Below are positions 27,551 to 37,433 of a stretch of 64,000 nt of DNA, piece by piece. The position numbers were made by a program, and so were the translations under genes. The DNA is from Ningiella ruwaisensis. Lineage in GTDB: Bacteria; Pseudomonadota; Gammaproteobacteria; Enterobacterales; Alteromonadaceae. The DNA lies in assembly GCF_004798935.1 (NCBI RefSeq), contig NZ_RAHT01000003.1, positions 372,001 to 436,000 of the forward strand, written 5' to 3'. Under the pieces are notes generated by a model, which was not told the origin of the DNA, made no database searches, and saw only the letters and a program-made list of their open reading frames with translations. The stretch's first letter is position 1, and each line of letters opens with the position of its first letter.

Positions 27551-27576
27551 GATTTGCGCAAAGTACTGCGCAAATC
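27551..27576. repeat. Perfect inverted repeat upstream of alkylsulfatase
   Basis: GATTTGCGCA and TGCGCAAATC (10 bases each) flank AAGTAC. It is between the alkylsulfatase start (27494) and the DUF1329 stop (27653). It could be an operator for the sulfatase or a terminator for the DUF1302/DUF1329 transcript; the trailing T-run on the minus strand is poor, which slightly favours an operator. Confidence 0.6.
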
Positions 27577-27652
27577 ATTACAATGGCGACTGTATATTTT
27601 TACCTCTTTTTCAAACTCCTGACTAAATAAAACCCAATAATACTAAATAGGC

Positions 27653-29020
27653 CTAACGACCCAGACGTCTAAGCGCTGACGATGAAAAGTCCCGTCTGTC
27701 AGCTTCTTTACCCCAAGTCATAAACCGTGGCTCTTCATTGGATAAGCCCGTTACCAAATAACGTCCGGAATTTAAGTCATGTAGGGATTCTGCAACCATC
27801 CAGGGTGTTTCAACATCATAAAACATGACATTATGCGCTTCTGATACGCGCCACAATTCGCCGCGACCATCGTAATGGTCAATAACAGAGGCGCCCCAGG
27901 TATCTTCGTCTATAAAGAAAACACGTTTGGCATAAATATGGCGGGCATCATCTTTCAAGGTAGCCTCTACTTGCCAAACACGATGTAACTCATAACGTAA
28001 ATATTCAGGGTTCAAATGCCCCTGCATGACGATATCGTCGTAAGAAGCGTCCGTATCCAGAAGCAAGTATGAATTGTAGGGAATATACATTTCTTTTTTG
28101 CCAACCAGTTTCCAATCGTAACGATCAGGTGCGCCATTGTACATATCGTAATTATCAGCGGTTCGAAGTCCGTCAGTACCAGCGGCTGGTCCATCGTAGG
28201 CCACGTTAGGCGCACGGCGAACCCGTCTCTGTCCGGCGTTATAAACCCATGCGCGGCGAGCTTCTTTAACCTGATCAATCGTTTCATGCACCAAAAGAGC
28301 GGTTCCGGTTAATCGCGCCGGGGCGGTAATTAGCTGCAGATAATAAAATAATACATTATCGTCAGCTTCATCCCGTCCGCCTTCCAAAAATTCTGGCCAA
28401 ACTAACTGATCCTGCATTTTTACTTCGACGAATGAACCATCACTTTGAACAGGGATGGCAGTAAACATACGTTCGGCTGAGCCACCTCTGTAGCGGGTGA
28501 TATGGTTCCATATTATTTCCAATGCAGAATCTGGTATAGGAAAGGGAATTGTGGTGTCAAAATTAGTTAATCCATTGCCACCTTGAATCAGTTCGGCAGT
28601 GGTTGCATTCTTTTTAATCACATCATACATGGCTTGAGGATAAGCGGCCGTGCGACGCGTTTGGTAAACAGGCATCGCATAGCTTGGGTATTTTTCAAAC
28701 ATGGCAATTTGGCCAGGGCTTAAATTATCCTTATACTCATCTAAATTGTCATGCGTGATAGTAAAAAGTGGTTTATCGTCAGGAAAAGGATTATCCGGGC
28801 GGCCCGGATCATCGCTTTTCAACTGTGCGTTTGCGGTTAGTCCGCCGGTCCATTCAGGAATTGTACCGGCAGCATTACCGGCTTTTTCGGCGCCTATTGG
28901 GGTCAGTTCTTTGCCTAATTTTGCGGCCTCCTCTTCGCTGATTTTTGCCAACACAGGGCTGCTTAGCATGGCGCACGTAAGAGAAATAAATAGCGTTTGA
29001 GATAGTTTTGATAAAGTCAT
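27653..29020 (-). CDS. DUF1329 family secreted protein
   Basis: A 455-residue exported protein (signal peptide about 1-25, cleavage after VLA) of the DUF1329 family, which is related in fold to LolA/LolB-like lipid-carrying proteins. Motifs seen are EEEAAKLGKELTPIGAEKAGN at the N terminus of the mature protein (shown here in part), PEWTGGL, QRRVRRAPNVAYD and the final WGKEADRRDF block. Start chosen at 29018-29020, where AAAGGAG lies 6 bases upstream; the ATG 24 bases earlier has none. It follows DUF1302 by 26 bp. In pseudomonads these two families travel with MMPL transporters, as here. Confidence 0.88.
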   Translation of the reverse strand: MTLSKLSQTLFISLTCAMLSSPVLAKISEEEAAKLGKELTPIGAEKAGNAAGTIPEWTGGLTANAQLKSDDPGRPDNPFPDDKPLFTITHDNLDEYKDNLSPGQIAMFEKYPSYAMPVYQTRRTAAYPQAMYDVIKKNATTAELIQGGNGLTNFDTTIPFPIPDSALEIIWNHITRYRGGSAERMFTAIPVQSDGSFVEVKMQDQLVWPEFLEGGRDEADDNVLFYYLQLITAPARLTGTALLVHETIDQVKEARRAWVYNAGQRRVRRAPNVAYDGPAAGTDGLRTADNYDMYNGAPDRYDWKLVGKKEMYIPYNSYLLLDTDASYDDIVMQGHLNPEYLRYELHRVWQVEATLKDDARHIYAKRVFFIDEDTWGASVIDHYDGRGELWRVSEAHNVMFYDVETPWMVAESLHDLNSGRYLVTGLSNEEPRFMTWGKEADRRDFSSSALRRLGR

Positions 29021-29046
29021 AATCTGCTCCTTTGGGTACGACATGA

Positions 29047-30894
29047 TTAATAAGACATTGCGAGGCTGAGTGACAAAAAGTCTTTGTCCTCTAGAATATT
29101 GTGGCTACCACCGCTAAAGGCACGATAACCCAGCGTTACGCTATATTTTTGTTGATAGAGTGCTTCAAGCGAAACACCAAATGATTTTCGACCTTCGTGA
29201 AATTGTTGTCCGGGTTCAGGTGAATAACCGTTTACATCGTGCTGCCAGTCAATGGTAGGTTTTAGTGAGATACCGGCAAATACATTTGAATAATCCAAGC
29301 TTGCTCTAAGCCGATAACCCCACGCAGATTCAGTTACATAGCCATCGCTTCTGCAATCAGAGCCGATCGCGCCGGCGGCTACAAGATTTTCACAGTTAAT
29401 TCCGTTACCTGCATCGAAATCCCCCACCCCAAATACCGCATTTCGGCCATATAGCTGATTGGAATCAGCGATGCCGTCGGTCAAAATGATTCCAGCTTCA
29501 CCAATAAGAGTTAAACGTGATGCACCTAACACCCGCTCAAAGAAGTTGAGCGTGGTGATTTGCATCTGAGTTACGTCAAATTCATCCCAACCTTGCACTT
29601 CTTCGCCAAAGCCTACTGCTTGAACGCGTGAAGTGAATCTGAAAAACGGTTGTTCAGAAAGTACGCCATTGAGTATTTCAGGTCCGCTTATCTGAATAGG
29701 TGTATCGGGTTTGTAAGAAATTTCTCCTGATACTGCGGTACCTTTTATATTGGTCGCAAAACTTGCACCAAAATACTTTAGATCTTCAGGAAATACGATT
29801 CGATATGCGGGGTTCAGCGCTGAGAGACTGTTATCTGGCGTTGGATCTAATGCGGCAGGAATAAATACCTGAGTCACACCCGGTACGCTTAAAGTCTGCG
29901 TTCTTATAGCGTTAATCAGCGGTAAACGCGAGTGGATGTTCATATAGTACAAACCGAACTCAGTATCATTTAGTTCAGCTGCATAATAGCGCAGGCCTAT
30001 ACCATACTGACCGCCATCATCTGGCTCCTCGTCAGGCTGTCGCTGCGCAAAAAAACCACCGGCAAGTGCTTGTTGGTCAGGGAGCGCAATTGTAACAGCA
30101 AAGCATCCATCGGCCGCAAAATCGGCAGCAGAAAAATAGGTACCACAACCGTCAATCTGCGTTTTCTCCCACTCGTATTGATAAAAAGCTTCTAGTGTGA
30201 GGTTTTCTGTTACTCCGGCGTTTACATACGCCATACCAACAGGTAGCAAACCTTCTTTAAGCTCTGCGCCAGGTCGTCTCAGCGCGTTCACATCAAATGG
30301 GTTAATCGAGCTAAGACCGCCCTGTATGAAAGTGCTTTCTCCCCAACTTACCACTTGGCGCCCTAAACGAAAATCAACCGGTGCATCGCCGATATCGGTG
30401 CCAATAAAAAAATAGGCATCCATAATCTCTAAACCTGAAAACTGGGCAAAGGTAGCAAAATCGTCATCATTTAAAGGCGCGCCTGGCTGGTAAGCGTTTG
30501 GTGAATGTCCGTGAGGCCGAGACTCGTCTTTAAGTTCTTTGTCGTACCAATATTTGACTCGAGTAAAGATACCCCAATTATCTTTTGTTAACTGAATGTC
30601 GTGCAAGCCTTTGACGATTTTGGAAAAAGTTTCTCCCTCCTCAAAGTTTAAGTTTCCATCATCGGTCGTTGCAGTGGCTCCTTCGCCTCCATTTAATGTG
30701 GAGATAAAACGCGGGTTCGCCTCATCGAGTCGCCAGCTTGCTCCAACAGATATTTGAGAGGTGATTTGCAAATGAATATCGTCATTTTCGCCAAAATAAA
30801 AATCAGCAGCTTGCGCTGATGAAACGTATAAAGCTGAAACGATTGCCGCCCCAAGTAATTTTTTCCGATGTTGTGTGCGCATATGTTTTCTCAT
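29047..30894 (-). CDS. DUF1302 family outer-membrane protein
   Basis: A 615-residue exported protein (signal peptide about 1-29, ending SAQA) of the DUF1302 family, probably an outer-membrane beta barrel: alternating strand pattern, QISVGASWRLDE at the mature N terminus, FRLGRQVVSWGES (a family block), and a C terminus SLSLAMSY ending in an aromatic residue. An internal ATG four codons later is also possible; neither has a strong ribosome binding site. It leads a two-gene unit with DUF1329 and diverges from the AraC-type regulator with 126 bp between. Likely role: passage or secretion of hydrophobic molecules with the MMPL protein at 33614. Confidence 0.87.
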   Translation of the reverse strand: MRKHMRTQHRKKLLGAAIVSALYVSSAQAADFYFGENDDIHLQITSQISVGASWRLDEANPRFISTLNGGEGATATTDDGNLNFEEGETFSKIVKGLHDIQLTKDNWGIFTRVKYWYDKELKDESRPHGHSPNAYQPGAPLNDDDFATFAQFSGLEIMDAYFFIGTDIGDAPVDFRLGRQVVSWGESTFIQGGLSSINPFDVNALRRPGAELKEGLLPVGMAYVNAGVTENLTLEAFYQYEWEKTQIDGCGTYFSAADFAADGCFAVTIALPDQQALAGGFFAQRQPDEEPDDGGQYGIGLRYYAAELNDTEFGLYYMNIHSRLPLINAIRTQTLSVPGVTQVFIPAALDPTPDNSLSALNPAYRIVFPEDLKYFGASFATNIKGTAVSGEISYKPDTPIQISGPEILNGVLSEQPFFRFTSRVQAVGFGEEVQGWDEFDVTQMQITTLNFFERVLGASRLTLIGEAGIILTDGIADSNQLYGRNAVFGVGDFDAGNGINCENLVAAGAIGSDCRSDGYVTESAWGYRLRASLDYSNVFAGISLKPTIDWQHDVNGYSPEPGQQFHEGRKSFGVSLEALYQQKYSVTLGYRAFSGGSHNILEDKDFLSLSLAMSY

Positions 30895-30915
30895 TATCAG
30901 GTTGGTAACAATTAA

Positions 30916-30928
30916 TTAACACTGTTAA
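30916..30928. promoter_or_regulatory. Small palindrome in the DUF1302/AraC divergent region
   Basis: TTAACA-C-TGTTAA is a 13-base palindrome 22 bp upstream of the DUF1302 start. It may be an operator or overlap the promoter. No footprint knowledge links it to a family. Confidence 0.3.
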
Positions 30929-31020
30929 CATACCTGTGAATCTTCAAAAGGTGTTTACCTGAATGCGCCAATCTGTTGTCATTTCGTGCAAAGCTCCTAT
31001 AATCAGGAGGATAGAAGAGG

Positions 31021-32073
31021 TTGATTAGGGTGTTTGAGCAAGTGAGTGAATATTATTCAGCATTAAGCGGTTGGCTCATTCCTTTTTCGCGCGCAATGGA
31101 AGATAACGGAATTGATGTCAATACAGCGTTAGCTGAATGCGATATCGTACCTTCGGTAATGGCGGACCAAGAATCGCGACTTGCTGCAGACAAATTTGCG
31201 CAACTCGTACAGTACGCGAATAATAAGCTAGGCAGAAAAGACTTTGCAATTTTAGTTGCCAAACAATTCTATCCAAGCATGTTCCATGCGCTAGGCTACG
31301 CCATGATGTCTTCAGTTTCTCTGCATGATGCACTTGAACGTATTGCCCGATACAAACGAGTAGTATCTAACACTTGTACATTAAACGTAGAAGAGGTGTC
31401 CAGTGAACTGCGTTTCAGTATGAACGTAGCGACCTACGAGGATTCTGGGCGTCCAGTGCTTGATATATGTCTGGTTGAGATTTTTCTGGGCACCATTGTT
31501 ACATTCTCGCGTGAACTGGTCGGCAAGCAAATATCGCCATTGTCTGTTCACTTTGCTTCTCCGGCATCAGCGCATGATGATGAGAAATTACGCGCGTTTT
31601 TCGGGTGCGATATCTATTACGATGCACAACAACATCATATGGTGTTTTCTCGCGAGGTCGCTGATAAAAAATTGTTGGTGGGTAATACGCTGATCACACA
31701 AGTGCATGAAAAAATGCTCGATGATCTATTGAGTCGAATAGATCGCTCAGACCTCATTTACTTGGTTAAGAAGAAAATTTATGACGCTTTGCCCATGGGG
31801 GCACCGTCGCAAAATCAGGTTGCCCAGGATTTAGGCATGAGCTTGCGAAATCTGCAGCGTAAATTAGGCGAACGCGGAACCAGCTATAAGGAGCTTTTGG
31901 AAACCACCCGCAAAAAACTGGCGATCGAATATATGCAACAGCATCATCTCTCATTTAGCGAGATTGGTTATTTGGTAGGCTTTTCAAGCGTGGGCAATTT
32001 TAACAGAGCTTTTAAACGATGGACAAATCTTACGCCCGGTGAATACAGACAAACTGAATTAAGCCCAAATTAA
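31021..32073 (+). CDS. AraC family regulator with arabinose-binding-like N domain (OruR type)
   Basis: A 350-residue regulator. Residues about 20-200 form the domain found in OruR/ArgR-like AraC proteins (FLxxALGYAMMSS-like block at 91-99 and KRVVSNTCTL), and 250-345 hold two helix-turn-helix motifs, NQVAQDLGMSLRNLQRKL and SEIGYLVGFSSVGNFNRAF. The start is uncertain: TTG at 31021 with AGGAGG ten bases before it, or GTG at 31030. It sits between the DUF1302/DUF1329 unit and the YCF48/MMPL/enzyme unit and is the obvious candidate controller of both. Its inducer could be the alcohol or a pathway intermediate. Confidence 0.85.
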   Translation: MIRVFEQVSEYYSALSGWLIPFSRAMEDNGIDVNTALAECDIVPSVMADQESRLAADKFAQLVQYANNKLGRKDFAILVAKQFYPSMFHALGYAMMSSVSLHDALERIARYKRVVSNTCTLNVEEVSSELRFSMNVATYEDSGRPVLDICLVEIFLGTIVTFSRELVGKQISPLSVHFASPASAHDDEKLRAFFGCDIYYDAQQHHMVFSREVADKKLLVGNTLITQVHEKMLDDLLSRIDRSDLIYLVKKKIYDALPMGAPSQNQVAQDLGMSLRNLQRKLGERGTSYKELLETTRKKLAIEYMQQHHLSFSEIGYLVGFSSVGNFNRAFKRWTNLTPGEYRQTELSPN

Positions 32074-32199
32074 AGCGGGTTTGCCCTTTCGGATCAGTAA
32101 TCTAGCTGCTTAATAAATAAACATCATTTTAACAAAATGATTACAAAGATAAGCTTTTGGCATGTTCGAATAAAAGCTTTTTAACATTTCTGATAAATA

Positions 32200-33597
32200 A
32201 TGCCCTCATACATCATAATAAATGCAATGAGTATGACGGCAATCAAACAGCGCAGAAACGTTTTAAATCAGGCTCCAGTTAAACGGGCGCTCGGCGCACG
32301 CACAGAACAGCGCGCGCTACTCCTAATTCTGTGTATCGTTATCGGATGCATAACAACATATTCTGCCAATGCAGACAGTGTCGAGCCCTCAAATATTGAT
32401 GGTACACAAACGCCGTCAAAGCTTGATTTGCTCAATACACCCTCTGTTGAAAGCGAACTCGCTACTGATGGAGTGCTCCTGGCGCTTCAGCAAGGCAAGG
32501 ACAGCATTATTGCGGTAGGGGAGCGAGGGCATATCGTCAATTGGCAGGACCAAGAAAACTGGCTTCAGGAAATTTCACCTGTCGCTGTAACCTTAACTGA
32601 TATCACTCAACTGCCAGATCAAAGCTTTATCGCCGTAGGGCACGATGGAGCGATAATCAAAAGAGAGCCTTCAGTTCAAACCGTCAATCCCAACGATATA
32701 GATGGCATAAGCTTGACTTCAAGCTGGCGGAAAGTGTTTGATGGCTATGCACTTAATGAACTGCTTATTCAAAGCCTTGAACGTCAACTCACCCTTGCTC
32801 AAGCTCGACTGGATGATTTGTTAGATAACAAATTATCAGACAAAAATACTTCAGACGAAGTTGATATCTACGATTTAGAATACTTTATAGAAGACCTGCA
32901 TTTTGCCATTGAAGACGCAGAGCTTGAAAAAGCACAAGGGCCAAACAAACCTCTGTTGGGCGTTGCTGCAACGCAAGACAAAGTTTTTGCGGTGGGTGCA
33001 TATGGTATATTGCTTGTGAGTCAGGACAATGGTGAGACATGGTCATTTGAAAGTCAGTTGCTAGACAATCCAGATAAATTTCATCTTAATGATGTAGTCA
33101 CTACCGAAGATGGTCACGTGTTTATCGTCGGAGAAAACGGACTTGGATTTGTGTCTGACAATAACGGTATTAGCTTTGAAACAATGCAGATGCCTTACTC
33201 AGGCTCTTACTTTGGCATTGCAAAGGCTTCTGATTCGAAATATCTGCTTGCTTATGGCTTAAAAGGTAATATTGCTCTAAGCCAAGATCACGGCCAAACG
33301 TGGCGTTCGCTTAAAAGTCCAACGCAAATTTCTATACTTGGCGGCTTTATTGACGGTCAACAAACTGCTTATCTGGTCGGTCACGCAGGAGTGCTCCTTC
33401 ACTTTTCACTTAACACGCCAGAGCAGATAACGGTAAAAAGGCACCCTTCTGGCGCAAGCCTAGCCGCAGCTTCTTACAGCAGAAATACCAACACAGACAA
33501 TCGCGCTAGTGAACAAGGTGATACGCAGCTAATTGTGGTTGGTCAGTATGGTATTGATCGTATCCACATTCGTTCAACAAACGCGCAAGCGGATTAG
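32200..33597 (+). CDS. YCF48-like secreted beta-propeller protein
   Basis: A 465-residue exported protein with a long basic N terminus and a hydrophobic segment at about 40-57 (LLLILCIVIGCITT) as signal peptide or anchor. Propeller blades of the YCF48/BNR kind repeat through it: IIAVGERGHIVNW, FIAVGHDGAIIKR, VFAVGAYGILLVSQDNGETW, VFIVGENGLGFVSDNNG and ALSQDHGQTWRS. A helical insert rich in acidic residues (about 190-245) breaks the propeller. The start lacks a good ribosome binding site; ATGs at 32227 and 32233 are alternatives. It precedes the MMPL transporter by 16 bp, a pairing seen in other Gammaproteobacteria. Confidence 0.82.
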   Translation: MPSYIIINAMSMTAIKQRRNVLNQAPVKRALGARTEQRALLLILCIVIGCITTYSANADSVEPSNIDGTQTPSKLDLLNTPSVESELATDGVLLALQQGKDSIIAVGERGHIVNWQDQENWLQEISPVAVTLTDITQLPDQSFIAVGHDGAIIKREPSVQTVNPNDIDGISLTSSWRKVFDGYALNELLIQSLERQLTLAQARLDDLLDNKLSDKNTSDEVDIYDLEYFIEDLHFAIEDAELEKAQGPNKPLLGVAATQDKVFAVGAYGILLVSQDNGETWSFESQLLDNPDKFHLNDVVTTEDGHVFIVGENGLGFVSDNNGISFETMQMPYSGSYFGIAKASDSKYLLAYGLKGNIALSQDHGQTWRSLKSPTQISILGGFIDGQQTAYLVGHAGVLLHFSLNTPEQITVKRHPSGASLAAASYSRNTNTDNRASEQGDTQLIVVGQYGIDRIHIRSTNAQAD

Positions 33598-33613
33598 GAG
33601 AAAAGGAACTATT

Positions 33614-35971
33614 ATGTCGCAGTCTATTCCCAATTCTGAACGCGTAATTGAGCGCTTTATCTTTAGCCACCGCCGCAGCATATTGGCCTTGTGTATGCTA
33701 ATTTTTGCCTATCTGGCATTTCAGGCTACCCAGGTGAAACCGGAAGCCAGTTTTAGCAAAATGGTGCCGAGTAATCATCCCTTTATCCAAAATTACCTCG
33801 ATTATGAAAAAGAACTTGCAGATTTAGGCAATGTCGTGCGCATTGTAGTAGAAGCCAAGAAAGGCGATATCTTCGATGCCGAATTTCAAAATACGCTTAA
33901 GCAAGTGACAGACGAAGTTTTTTATATTCCCGGCGTAAATCGAGATGGACTTAAAAGCCTGTGGACGCCAAATGTTCGTTGGCAAGAGGTCACTGAAGAA
34001 GGCTTTGTAGGTGGCACCGTGGTACCCGATGGTTATGACGGTTCTGACGCGATGATTGAGCGCCTAAAAGCCAATGTGTTTAAATCCGGCCAAGTCGGTA
34101 TTCTGGTTGGAAATGATTATCGCTCGGCAATCGTTCTGGCACCTCTTCAGGAAGCACACCCTGAAACAGGTTTGCCCTTAGATTATAAGGCGCTGTCTGA
34201 TGCGCTTGAAGAAAATGTTCGCGATAAGTTTTCAAGCGAAGATATATCCATTCGCATTGTTGGATTTGCAAAAGTCATTGGGGACTTAATCGAAGGCGCA
34301 AAGCAAATCGTTGGCTTTTTCTTATTGGCGGTACTGATCACTTTCGTTTTACTCTATCTGTATTCGCGTTGTATCAAAAGTACAATTGCCGTGCTGGCGT
34401 TCTCTATATGCGCCGTTATTTGCCAGTTGGGACTTTTAAATTTGCTTGGCTACGGTATCAACCCCTATTCGATGTTGGTACCCTTTTTGGTCTTCGCTAT
34501 TGGCGTCAGTCATGGCGTACAGATCATCAACTCTATTATTCATCATGTCGCCAGCGGTTGTAAAAAGTTAGAGGCGTCTAAACTGGCGTTTAGGTCACTT
34601 TATGTAGCAGGAATGACTGCACTAGTCAGTGATGCCATAGGCTTCACAACTTTGATGGTGATTGATATTGGTGTAATCAGAGAGCTGGCAATTGCCGCAA
34701 GTGTTGGGGTGGCGGTCATCATAGTAACTAATCTGGTGGTGCTCCCTATCGTTATGAGCTATGTGGGTGTGCAGCAATCAAGCAGTGAGCGCATCAGACA
34801 ACATCGCAATGAAGCGCACCCTGTTTTAAAACAATTTGCAGAATTCGCAAGGGCACCGCGCGCTATGGTTGCGCTGATTATTGCTGCCTTGCTAACCACA
34901 GGCGGACTCTACCTGTCGCAATTCCTGAAGATTGGTGATTTAGATGCAGGTGCGCCAGAACTTAGAGCCGGCTCTCGCTATAACCTCGATAATGCATATG
35001 TGGTAGAAAACTACAGTACCAGTACCGATGTATTTGTCGTCATGGGAACGACTGCTCCCGATACCTGCATTAACTATGAAAATCTGGTGTGGATTGACAA
35101 ATTGCAGTGGCAACTTCGGAATCTGCAAGGTGTTCAGGATGTGAAATCTGTTGCGGATGTATCAAAGTTTGGCATTTTTGGCATGAACGAGGGTAGCCTC
35201 AAATGGTTTGGTTTAAACAGGAATCAATTTCTTACCAACGCTTCAATATCAAAAGCGCCCCCGGGGCTTATCAATCAAGACTGCAGTATGGTACCGATTT
35301 TAGTTTATCTAGATGACCATAAAGCAGATACCTTAGAGCGTGTTGTGAGTAGTGTACAAGCCTTCAAGCAAACGCACGCAAATGCACCGGTGAAATTTTT
35401 ATTGGCAGCAGGCAACTCAGGCATTGAGGCAGCCACCAATATCGTGATTGAAGATGCGCAGTTTGAAATGCTGATATGGGTTTATTCAGTCGTTATCGCT
35501 CTTTGTTTAATTACCTTCCGCTCTGTACGTACTGTTATTGCCATTATTTTGCCCTTAATGCTCACTTCACTGCTCAGTCAGGCTTTAATGGTCATGCTAG
35601 GTATTGGCGTAAAAGTCGCCACCTTACCTGTGATTGCTCTGGGGGTTGGCATTGGCGTTGATTACGGTATTTACATCTTTTCAAAAGTCCAGGAAGCCTT
35701 GCGTCAGCATAAGCCACTTTATGCATGCTATTTGTATGCCCTTGACCAAACCGGCAAAGCGGTTGCGTTCACAGGAGTTACGCTTGCCATTGGTGTAGCG
35801 ACATGGGTGTTTTCACCCATTAAATTCCAATCTGATATGGGCTTGTTACTCACCTTCATGTTTATTTGGAATATGTTGGGCGCCCTGACGCTTATTCCCG
35901 CCATCGCTTGGTTACTGCGAATTGGTAAAGCAAATGACTCAATAGCAAGCAGCTCTGAAAAGAGTGTTTAG
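33614..35971 (+). CDS. RND transporter of the HAE3/MMPL type
   Basis: A 785-residue inner-membrane protein with the MMPL layout: one helix near residue 20-40, a periplasmic domain, five helices about 235-395 (including the VFAIGVSHGVQIINS block), a second N-half-like helix near 425, another periplasmic domain and a final helix bundle about 625-775 (LGVGIGVDYGIYIFSK). Two Asp/Gly-rich motifs of the proton relay are thus visible. Start chosen at 33614 (AAGGA 7 bases upstream); the longest frame would overlap the previous gene. With DUF1302, DUF1329 and YCF48 neighbours it likely moves hydrophobic compounds across the envelope; direction is unknown. Confidence 0.88.
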   Translation: MSQSIPNSERVIERFIFSHRRSILALCMLIFAYLAFQATQVKPEASFSKMVPSNHPFIQNYLDYEKELADLGNVVRIVVEAKKGDIFDAEFQNTLKQVTDEVFYIPGVNRDGLKSLWTPNVRWQEVTEEGFVGGTVVPDGYDGSDAMIERLKANVFKSGQVGILVGNDYRSAIVLAPLQEAHPETGLPLDYKALSDALEENVRDKFSSEDISIRIVGFAKVIGDLIEGAKQIVGFFLLAVLITFVLLYLYSRCIKSTIAVLAFSICAVICQLGLLNLLGYGINPYSMLVPFLVFAIGVSHGVQIINSIIHHVASGCKKLEASKLAFRSLYVAGMTALVSDAIGFTTLMVIDIGVIRELAIAASVGVAVIIVTNLVVLPIVMSYVGVQQSSSERIRQHRNEAHPVLKQFAEFARAPRAMVALIIAALLTTGGLYLSQFLKIGDLDAGAPELRAGSRYNLDNAYVVENYSTSTDVFVVMGTTAPDTCINYENLVWIDKLQWQLRNLQGVQDVKSVADVSKFGIFGMNEGSLKWFGLNRNQFLTNASISKAPPGLINQDCSMVPILVYLDDHKADTLERVVSSVQAFKQTHANAPVKFLLAAGNSGIEAATNIVIEDAQFEMLIWVYSVVIALCLITFRSVRTVIAIILPLMLTSLLSQALMVMLGIGVKVATLPVIALGVGIGVDYGIYIFSKVQEALRQHKPLYACYLYALDQTGKAVAFTGVTLAIGVATWVFSPIKFQSDMGLLLTFMFIWNMLGALTLIPAIAWLLRIGKANDSIASSSEKSV

Positions 35972-35994
35972 GCTCACGCAAAAAGGAGAACAAG

Positions 35995-37416
35995 ATGTCG
36001 GATTTGATTACAAAAATTGATGCACTGAGCCCAACGCTCGCCAAGCAAAAACGGGCCTTTGATCTCGAACGTTATCCTGAATACCAGCAGCGCCTGTTGG
36101 ATTTGCAAAAGTTAAAAGATGTTTTGATTGATAACCAGAATGCTTTTGTGGAGAGTCTTGCAAAAGATTTTGGACACAGGAGTAAAGATGATTCTCTAAT
36201 CGGGGATATTCTTACCACCGTCGCTGGTATCAACTACCATATGAAACATCTTAAAAAATGGATGAAACCCGTGCGCAAGCACATCGGGATACTTTTTCAG
36301 CCTGCTTCGGGTAGGGTCATGTATCAACCCCTTGGCGTTATTGGCATCATTGTACCGTGGAACTATCCTTTATTTTTATCAATCGGGCCTTTGGCCACTG
36401 CGCTGGCAGCCGGTAATCGGGCAATGATAAAAATGTCTGAATATACGCCCCGTACAAATGCGCTTTTGGCCGAGCTAATGGCTCAGCGCTTTGATAAAAA
36501 CAAAGTGACTTTTGTGGGTGGTGAAGCTGACATGGCCGCAGCGTTCTCAAACCTTGAATTTGACCATCTATTTTTCACAGGCTCTACTGCTGTAGGAAAA
36601 CATGTGCTAAATGCAGCTTCGAAAAACATGGTGCCAGTGACACTGGAACTTGGTGGTAAGTCACCCGCCATTATAGGCAAAGACATGCCAATCAAAACGG
36701 CGGTAGAACGCTTTTTATTCGGAAAGACCTTAAATGCTGGCCAAACTTGCGTCGCGCCTGACTATGTTTTTTGCCCCGAAGATAAAGTAGATGAGTTAAT
36801 CAATCAAACCAAAACTCTATTTAATAAGATGTTTCCAAAAGTCAGCGGCAATAGCGATTACACCTGTATTGTGAATCAAGGGCATTATGAGCGACTTAAA
36901 GGTCTTTTGACAGATGCGGAATCTAAGGGTGCAAAGGTGCTATCACTTGCACAAAACAATGAAGCAGACGATACCGAACGCCGGGTAGCATTGAGAATTG
37001 TCACCAATGTAAACGATGAAATGAAAATCGCCCACGAAGAAATTTTTGGGCCGCTGCTAATTGTGATGCCTTATAAGGAAATAAGCGAAGCAATCACCTA
37101 TATCAATGCCAGACCTCGTCCGCTTTCGCTCTATGTTTATAGTTTTGATGAGCAAACCCAGCAACTTATTATGCGAGAGACCATTGCTGGCGGCGTGTGT
37201 ATCAACGATGCATCCTTTCACGTTGCGAATGAAGACCTGCCTTTTGGTGGAGTAGGTGCTTCTGGAATGGGAAATTATCATGGAAAAGAGGGTTTTATCC
37301 GTTTTTCCCATACTAAGTCCATTTTTTCACGTGGCAGATTGTCTTTTGCTTCTCTGCTCTTTCCACCCTATGGAAAACTCACGCATCGCCTTGTTTATAA
37401 ATATTTTATTCGTTAA
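35995..37416 (+). CDS. Coniferyl-aldehyde-dehydrogenase-like NAD(P)-dependent aldehyde dehydrogenase
   Basis: A 473-residue cytoplasmic aldehyde dehydrogenase of the CalB-type subgroup. Cofactor and active-site blocks are PWNYPLFLSIGPLATALAAG, FTGSTAVGKHV, LELGGKSP (general base Glu) and NAGQTCVAPDY (catalytic Cys), with EEIFGPLL and SGMGNYHGKEGF at the C-terminal end. A strong AAAAGGAG site precedes the ATG. It is 23 bp after the MMPL gene and 17 bp before the acyl-CoA ligase, so all three are probably one transcript. In context it would oxidise the aldehyde made by the GMC enzyme to a carboxylic acid. Confidence 0.92.
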   Translation: MSDLITKIDALSPTLAKQKRAFDLERYPEYQQRLLDLQKLKDVLIDNQNAFVESLAKDFGHRSKDDSLIGDILTTVAGINYHMKHLKKWMKPVRKHIGILFQPASGRVMYQPLGVIGIIVPWNYPLFLSIGPLATALAAGNRAMIKMSEYTPRTNALLAELMAQRFDKNKVTFVGGEADMAAAFSNLEFDHLFFTGSTAVGKHVLNAASKNMVPVTLELGGKSPAIIGKDMPIKTAVERFLFGKTLNAGQTCVAPDYVFCPEDKVDELINQTKTLFNKMFPKVSGNSDYTCIVNQGHYERLKGLLTDAESKGAKVLSLAQNNEADDTERRVALRIVTNVNDEMKIAHEEIFGPLLIVMPYKEISEAITYINARPRPLSLYVYSFDEQTQQLIMRETIAGGVCINDASFHVANEDLPFGGVGASGMGNYHGKEGFIRFSHTKSIFSRGRLSFASLLFPPYGKLTHRLVYKYFIR

Positions 37417-37433
37417 CCCGATTTGAGGATGTC

